A DNA stretch of 6,156 nt, from contig JAEYOT010000812.1 of assembly GCA_023411445.1 (NCBI GenBank), positions 1-6,156 of the forward strand, read 5' to 3'. Below the pieces are notes generated by a model, which did no database searches, had not been told where the DNA came from, and worked only from the letters and a program-made list of their open reading frames with translations. Within the stretch, counting starts at the first letter, position 1; every line of letters begins with the position of its first letter. Made by a program: the position numbers and the translations under genes. Below, in pieces: positions 1 to 6,156 of the stretch. Source of the DNA: Pseudomonadota bacterium. Its GTDB lineage: Bacteria; Myxococcota_A; Polyangia; Polyangiales; Polyangiaceae.

Positions 1-75
1 CAACAGGAGCGCCGCCGCACCGCCAGCGGCCAGTAGCAGGGCGAGGACCAAGACGGGGAGCGCGCGCGGACTCAT
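1..75 (-). CDS. N-terminus of an exported or membrane-anchored protein (partial)
   Basis: Reading the minus strand from an ATG at 75-73 gives 25 codons open to the window edge, beginning MSPRALPVLVLALLLAAGG and continuing with alanines and leucines. One arginine followed by an uninterrupted hydrophobic stretch is typical of a signal peptide or a first membrane helix. A purine-rich GAGAGG lies upstream (bases 95-90), with a 14-base spacer that is longer than usual. The start is 71 bases downstream of the FecR-like gene's stop, on the same strand, with no convincing terminator between, so co-transcription is plausible. The rest of the protein is outside the window and no family can be named. 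The hydrophobic start and the position behind another exported protein are the only support, so the call is tentative. Confidence 0.5.
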   Translation of the reverse strand, partial: MSPRALPVLVLALLLAAGGAAALLL

Positions 76-146
76 CGCTCGGGCACGAGCCTCTCAGAGC
101 CCGCGGCGCTCGGCAACGTGGTCAGAGGTGAGAGCCGCAGGCGGCG

Positions 147-1559
147 CTACTTGCGTGCCACCCGCGCGGGTGCCTTGTCCGCTGGCGGCGTGGCAGGCGC
201 CTGCGCGATTTCCAGGAAATCTCGGCCGAGCATGGCACCGAACTGATCCTTGACCTCCACCCGCAGGACCCACGGGCCGGGCCGGTCGAGCGCCGGCACG
301 GTCCCGACCAGACGCTGGCCTTGACGGGTGAAGCTGACCTCTACGGGCTCGATCCCGACGGTCACCTCGGGCTTGAGCTCGACCCACTCCGGCGCCTCCT
401 CGGGGCTCTTGCTGCGCAGCTCCACCGAGATGTGCACGGGATCTTTGGGCCAGACCGCGCGGCTCGGCCCTATCTCCACGTGCGCATAGAGGCTGCGCGG
501 CCTTAGCCGGGCGCTGGTCGGGAAAACTGAGCCAGGCACGCGGAAGCTGACCACCGTGGTCTCCCCGCGATAGAGCGACACCGCCTGCGACGCGGGGATG
601 TAGCGACCTGCGCCCTCGTAGGTCATCTCCAGGCCGTCGGTGTGGGAGAACGACACCTCCTGACCCTTGCCGACGAAGATGTCGCCGCCCGACGCGTACG
701 CGCCCGGCGGGAGCATCACTCCCACCACGCGCACGCGCTCCGCCGTGGCCCAGCTACCGGCGATGCCGTCGCCGTCCAGCGAGCGCGCGGTGAGCTGGTA
801 ATCACCGGGGGGGATGGGATCGAACGCTTGGCTCAGCGTGGTCTGGCCTCGCACGGTGCGCAGCTGTTCCTCGCTGCCGTCCGCCTTGCGTAGCGCGAGC
901 TCGTAACCGGCGGCGCCCGCTACGGCGGCGAGCGCGAAGCCGGATACCGAGACCGGATCGCCCGGCGAGAACCACAGGCGCTGCCCGGGCAAGAGCCGTG
1001 GCGGCGCCGGGACCGGCTCCGGCGTAGCGCGCTCGCCATCGACGTAGCGCGCCACCATGCCAGGCGCGATCGTCGTCCAGCGATCGTCCAGCAGCGTGCG
1101 GACGTCGCCGTCGACGGCTGCGACGACGGTCTTGTCGGGCTGGCTCAGCACGGTGGCTTGTCCGGCGCCGACCAAGGCCGAGAGCTTACCGACGCTGCAC
1201 AGCACGGCGCTCTTCGGCCGGGCCGGCACCGTCACGTCGACGCGACCGCGCAGGAGCGCAAAGCTGTAGGTGTTGGTCTTCGCCCCCGGCGCCAGCTGCA
1301 GCTGCTGAGGCACCGGGAACAAGCGCACGGCGGCGTGCGGCTCGAGCTTCAGGCGTGCCTGGCTGGGTAGGAGGTATTCGGCGCCCTGAGTGCCAGCCGT
1401 GAACACGCCCCCGGCCGAGCTGCCGGAGCCGGCCACCACGCCGGTCTTCGGCGCCGCAGCGACCTGGGTGGGTGAAACCGCGCACACACAGGCGAGCGCA
1501 GCGCCGAGGAGCCACGCGGCGCCGGGCCGCGCGCGAACTTTGGAGGCAACGCGAGTCAT
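147..1559 (-). CDS. Secreted FecR-like domain protein with Ig/fibronectin-like repeats
   Basis: The product is 470 residues from the chosen ATG at 1559. Residues 1-14 are basic (MTRVASKVRARPGA), 15-30 are hydrophobic, and a VAAA site near 33-36 suits signal peptidase I, so the protein probably acts in the periplasm or at the surface. An in-frame ATG at 1664 would add 35 residues ahead of the signal peptide and overlap the divergent regulator's start, so I rejected it. A cysteine at residue 24 (ALAC) is a poor lipobox. Residues about 45-175 look FecR-like: a sequence resembling RLKLEPHAAVRLF, then LLRGRVDVTVP, then AAVDGDVRTL and a final APGMVARYVDG. Residues about 195-280 resemble a fibronectin-like fold (GYELALRKADGS, PPGDYQLTARSLDG). 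Two further beta-rich segments follow at about 283-345 and 355-453, with a Pro/Ala/Lys tail. There is no sigma-binding N-terminal domain, transmembrane helix or neighbouring sigma factor, so a classical FecR anti-sigma role is unlikely. Function is unknown; a structural or envelope role is inferred. Confidence 0.8.
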   Translation of the reverse strand: MTRVASKVRARPGAAWLLGAALACVCAVSPTQVAAAPKTGVVAGSGSSAGGVFTAGTQGAEYLLPSQARLKLEPHAAVRLFPVPQQLQLAPGAKTNTYSFALLRGRVDVTVPARPKSAVLCSVGKLSALVGAGQATVLSQPDKTVVAAVDGDVRTLLDDRWTTIAPGMVARYVDGERATPEPVPAPPRLLPGQRLWFSPGDPVSVSGFALAAVAGAAGYELALRKADGSEEQLRTVRGQTTLSQAFDPIPPGDYQLTARSLDGDGIAGSWATAERVRVVGVMLPPGAYASGGDIFVGKGQEVSFSHTDGLEMTYEGAGRYIPASQAVSLYRGETTVVSFRVPGSVFPTSARLRPRSLYAHVEIGPSRAVWPKDPVHISVELRSKSPEEAPEWVELKPEVTVGIEPVEVSFTRQGQRLVGTVPALDRPGPWVLRVEVKDQFGAMLGRDFLEIAQAPATPPADKAPARVARK

Positions 1560-1633
1560 GCGTCTCGGTACGGCGCGGGCAGCCCGGACTTGAGCGGAGC
1601 TCTGACGAAAGAATTGGCTATCATCTCGTCCAC
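1560..1633. promoter_or_regulatory. Divergent intergenic region between the FecR-like gene and the TetR regulator
   Basis: These 74 bases separate two divergent start codons, so promoters for both genes should lie here or reach into the coding sequences. The right half is locally AT-richer (ACGAAAGAATTGGCTATCAT, 1605-1624) than its surroundings. I see no well-spaced -35/-10 pair, no clear inverted repeat long enough for a TetR operator, and no strong ribosome binding site before 1634. The regulatory call rests on layout only. Confidence 0.4.
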
Positions 1634-2326
1634 ATGGCCGGCTCGTCCAAAGGCACGCGCTCACCCAAGACAGTGAAGAAGACGGCGCTGCCGAAGTCCG
1701 AGCGGCGCCAGCAGATCTTGAGCGTGGCGCGCGACGTGTTCGCGCGGCGCGGCTATCACCAGACCACCATCGACGACATCGCGCTGCAGGCCGGCGTGGC
1801 GCGCGGCACCTTCTACCTTTACTTCGAAGACAAGCGCGCTGTCTTCTCTGATTTGATCGATCGCTTCGCTTCGCAGCTCACCATGGCGATCGTGCGCATC
1901 GTGACGGATGATCCGCAGCGCCCGGTGGTGGAGCAGGTTCGTGAGAACATCCGCGCGATCATCGCGACGTGTCTCGTGGAACGCAGCATGACCAAGATCT
2001 TGTTCACGGATGCGGTCGGGATCGACCCCGCGTTCGACCGCAAGCTCTTCACCTTCTACGACACCGTCGTACAGCTTCTGACCGAGAGCCTGAAGGATGG
2101 CCAAGCGCTGGGCATCGTCGACGAGGGCGAGCCACGTGTGCTCGCGTACCTCACCATCGGAGCGCTCAAGGAGTTGCTGTACCAGGCGGTCACCTTGGGC
2201 TTCGCCGAGGAGAGCGCCGAGGTGCTCACTCAGCAGATGTACTCGTTCCTGTCGGGGGGGTACCTGCGTGTCGGTCCAGGTAAGCCGTCGTCGGCTCGCA
2301 GGCGCCGGGCGCGCGCGCCGCGCTGA
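1634..2326 (+). CDS. TetR/AcrR-family transcriptional regulator
   Basis: The product is 230 residues, near the usual family length with added basic tails. After a Lys/Ser/Thr-rich leader (1-20), residues about 25-73 form a TetR DNA-binding domain: RQQILSVARDVFARRGY, then TTIDDIALQAGVARGTFYLY, then FEDKRAVFSDLI. The VARGTFYLYF part (55-64) is the recognition helix region. Residues about 95-210 are the helical ligand and dimerisation domain (for example ILFTDAVGIDPAFDRKL and IGALKELLYQAV); its ligand cannot be read from sequence. The C-terminus ends in an arginine-rich tail (residues 221-230). The reading frame is open upstream to 1472, but the ATG at 1634 gives the normal spacing to the DNA-binding domain. 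No clear Shine-Dalgarno precedes it. It is divergent from the FecR-like gene and 203 bases upstream of sucA in the same direction. Autoregulation and control of a neighbour are typical of the family, but the target here is inference. Confidence 0.93.
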   Translation: MAGSSKGTRSPKTVKKTALPKSERRQQILSVARDVFARRGYHQTTIDDIALQAGVARGTFYLYFEDKRAVFSDLIDRFASQLTMAIVRIVTDDPQRPVVEQVRENIRAIIATCLVERSMTKILFTDAVGIDPAFDRKLFTFYDTVVQLLTESLKDGQALGIVDEGEPRVLAYLTIGALKELLYQAVTLGFAEESAEVLTQQMYSFLSGGYLRVGPGKPSSARRRRARAPR

Positions 2327-2418
2327 CCCGCCTGCAAGTGCCCGGATTCAGCAGCTTTTCGCGAGGAGCGCGGACCCCGGCGGCGCCGCAGCGCCCGGAG
2401 CCGCCCACGTGGCGAGGG

Positions 2419-2458
2419 TTGAAATAGTCCCGAAACGCGTCGGCCATCTGTCTAGAAC
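2419..2458 (+). promoter_or_regulatory. Possible promoter for the sucAB operon
   Basis: The gap between the regulator and sucA is locally AT-richer here. TTGAAA at 2419-2424 matches five of six bases of the sigma-70 -35 consensus, but the position 17 bases on (GGCCAT) is a poor -10. An alternative is TAGAAC at 2453-2458 as -10 with CCGAAA at 2430-2435 as -35. Neither pair is good in both halves. The first would start RNA close to the small ORF at 2459; the second would start it inside that ORF. A weak call based mainly on location. Confidence 0.25.
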
Positions 2459-2529
2459 ATGAAAACCCAGCCGTTTCGCTTGACCGGCTTCGCGCTTGGG
2501 GGGAAAAAACCGCCGGGTTTAGCCGCAAC

Positions 2530-2533
<4 letters not shown>
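2459..2533 (+). CDS. Candidate 24-codon leader ORF overlapping the sucA start (ATGA)
   Basis: An ATG at 2459 opens a 24-codon frame beginning MKTQPFRLTGFALGG, then KKPPGLAAT, and ending at TGA 2531-2533. That stop shares two bases with the sucA ATG at 2530-2532, in the ATGA arrangement typical of translational coupling. sucA has no Shine-Dalgarno at normal spacing, which would fit re-initiation after this ORF. Against it, the small ORF also lacks a clear ribosome binding site, open frames of this length are common in GC-rich DNA, and the peptide resembles nothing I recognise. Codons 14-17 are GGG GGG AAA AAA. It could be a real leader peptide or a chance frame. Confidence 0.3.
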
Positions 2534-5373
<2,840 letters not shown>

Positions 5374-5389
5374 GCGCCCTACCTTCTGT

Positions 5390-5466
5390 CCCTCTGACTC
5401 CCTTCGAAATCTCGGTCTCGCCCCGGTGATCGGTCGCGTTGGCGGTTGACGAATGGAGTCGGGGGG
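5390..5466 (+). other. Long-range RNA pairing between sucA 3' flank and sucB leader
   Basis: In the 131-base sucA-sucB gap, CCCTCTGACTCC (5390-5401) can pair along all 12 positions with GGAGTCGGGGGG (5455-5466) as RNA, using ten Watson-Crick pairs and two U-G wobbles. The intervening 53 bases could hold smaller hairpins such as CCGGTGATCGG at 5423-5433. There is no U-tract after the right arm, so it does not look like an intrinsic terminator. It ends 23 bases before the sucB ribosome binding site, where it could affect RNA stability or processing between the genes. A G6 run facing a pyrimidine tract raises the odds of chance pairing. Confidence 0.4.
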
Positions 5467-5476
5467 CGGAGAGTAA
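5446..5476 (+). promoter_or_regulatory. Possible internal promoter before sucB
   Basis: TTGACG at 5446-5451 matches five of six -35 consensus bases. The best downstream partner is around GAGTAA (5471-5476) with a 19-base spacer, a weak -10. The sucB gap is longer than is normal for tightly coupled genes, so a secondary promoter is possible but poorly supported. Confidence 0.25.
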
Positions 5477-5489
5477 CGCTCGATTTTCC

Positions 5490-5494
5490 AAGGA
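5490..5494 (+). promoter_or_regulatory. sucB ribosome binding site
   Basis: AAGGA lies 10 bases before the ATG at 5505. It is a recognisable Shine-Dalgarno at slightly long spacing and supports this start, which also gives the standard lipoyl-domain N-terminus. It is the clearest ribosome binding site in the window and contrasts with its absence before sucA. Confidence 0.65.
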
Positions 5495-5504
5495 TTCCTA
5501 AGCG

Positions 5505-6156
5505 ATGCCCATCGAGTTGAAAGTGCCGCCCGTCGGCGAGTCGATCACGGAAGTCCAGATCGGCGACTGGTTGAAGAGCGAAGGTGAGACCGTTTCGCGC
5601 GACGAGATCGTCGTCAAGATCGAGACCGACAAGGTGACGGTCGATCTGCCAGCGCCGGCCGCCGGCACCATCACGCAGATCACCGCCAAGAAGGGCGCCA
5701 TCGCGCAGGTGGGCGATGTGATCGGCTACATGGAAGAGGGCGCTGGCGCCGCAGCGACCAAGACGCCGTCTGCGCCGCCGCCAGTCGCCGCGCAGGTTCC
5801 CACGCCGCCGGTTTCGCCTGCCCCGGCCGTGAGCGCGCCGCCGGCCGAAGCTGCGAGCAAGAACGTGCGCGAGACCATGCCGCCGCAAGGCTTCGCGCGG
5901 GTGATGCCGTCGGCTCGTCGCGCGTTGAAGGAGCGCGGAGTGCAGGCGGAGGACGTGGAAGGTACCGGCGCTGGCGGCCGGGTCCTGAAAGAGGACGTGA
6001 TGCGCTACACGCCGCGCGCCCCCGAGGCCAAGAGCGCCGCCGACAAGCCCGAAGAAGTCGTGCCGATGAGCCCGTTCCGCAAGAAGATCGCGGAGCGGCT
6101 CGTGCAATCCCAGCAGACCGCCGCGCTCCTCACCACCTTCAACGAGGTGGACATGA
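5505..6156 (+). CDS. sucB: Dihydrolipoyllysine succinyltransferase E2 component of 2-oxoglutarate dehydrogenase (partial, 5' end)
   Basis: The first 217 codons are present and the frame runs off the window. E2 is the cytoplasmic core of the complex: its lipoyl arm takes the succinyl group from SucA and the C-terminal domain transfers it to CoA. Residues 1-77 form a lipoyl domain (MPIELKVPPVGESITE, then IVVKIETDKVTVDLPAP) with the modified lysine at K43. Residues about 79-128 are an Ala/Pro/Val-rich flexible linker. Residues about 133-168 are the peripheral subunit-binding domain (MPSARRALKERGV, then GTGAGGRVLKEDVMRY), which binds partner subunits. A second linker leads to the catalytic domain from about 186 (VPMSPFRKKIAERLV, ALLTTFNEVDM). 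The LTTFNEVDM sequence and adjacency to sucA favour succinyltransferase over the pyruvate-complex E2. The C-terminal half, including the catalytic HxxxD region, is outside the window. An E. coli-sized protein would need about 190 more residues. Confidence 0.97.
   Translation, partial: MPIELKVPPVGESITEVQIGDWLKSEGETVSRDEIVVKIETDKVTVDLPAPAAGTITQITAKKGAIAQVGDVIGYMEEGAGAAATKTPSAPPPVAAQVPTPPVSPAPAVSAPPAEAASKNVRETMPPQGFARVMPSARRALKERGVQAEDVEGTGAGGRVLKEDVMRYTPRAPEAKSAADKPEEVVPMSPFRKKIAERLVQSQQTAALLTTFNEVDM

Noticed and set aside
77..90. GCTCG-GGCA-CGAGC hairpin upstream of the minus-strand start at 75
   Set aside because: A five-base stem in very GC-rich DNA is expected by chance; a role in masking the start cannot be supported.
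134..145. GCCGC-AG-GCGGC hairpin just after the FecR-like stop on the minus strand, as a terminator
   Set aside because: The stem is very short and no U-tract follows, so it does not qualify as an intrinsic terminator.
1590..1624. TTGAGC (1590) with TATCAT (1619) as a promoter for the TetR gene
   Set aside because: The spacer is 23 bases, too long for a sigma-70 promoter.
1472..1633. Upstream extension of the TetR frame
   Set aside because: It is Arg-rich translated antisense of the FecR-like gene's signal-peptide region. The ATG at 1634 gives normal TetR architecture.
1560..1664. 35-residue N-terminal extension of the FecR-like protein from the ATG at 1664
   Set aside because: It would put a long non-hydrophobic stretch ahead of an otherwise well-formed signal peptide and overlap the start of the divergent TetR gene.
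5379..6107. 242-codon minus-strand frame opposite sucB
   Set aside because: It is antisense to the lipoyl and subunit-binding domains of sucB and is His/Arg/Asp-rich, as expected from complemented GC-rich codons.

Overview
The window is GC-rich, with the codon bias of a high-GC bacterium. It holds the start of a 2-oxoglutarate dehydrogenase operon (sucA complete, sucB truncated by the window end), preceded by a TetR-family regulator. On the opposite strand is an exported protein with a FecR-like domain. The organism is most likely a high-GC Gram-negative; a member of the Myxococcota would fit the FecR-like exported protein and poor Shine-Dalgarno use. That is inference from style, not a sequence match.

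Layout. On the minus strand, bases 1-75 encode the first 25 residues of a hydrophobic protein that runs off the window. Bases 147-1559 encode a 470-residue secreted FecR-like protein with Ig/fibronectin-like repeats. A 74-base gap separates it from a divergently transcribed TetR regulator (1634-2326, plus strand). A 203-base gap follows, holding a possible promoter and a 24-codon small ORF. The stop codon of that ORF overlaps the sucA start as ATGA. sucA (2530-5373) encodes the E1 component. After a 131-base intercistronic stretch with a long-range pairing potential, sucB (from 5505) encodes the lipoyl domain, the peripheral subunit-binding domain and the start of the catalytic domain of E2.

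Together SucA and SucB carry out the oxidative decarboxylation of 2-oxoglutarate in the TCA cycle and the succinyl transfer to CoA. The third component, dihydrolipoamide dehydrogenase, is not in the window. The TetR regulator lies upstream in the same direction and might control the operon, itself, or the divergent gene; the sequence does not decide this.

Most of the window is ordinary housekeeping content. The parts worth a second look are the two gaps flanking sucA: the ATGA-overlapping small ORF with a G6A6 tract, and the 12-base-pair complementarity between the sucA 3' flank and the region just before the sucB ribosome binding site.
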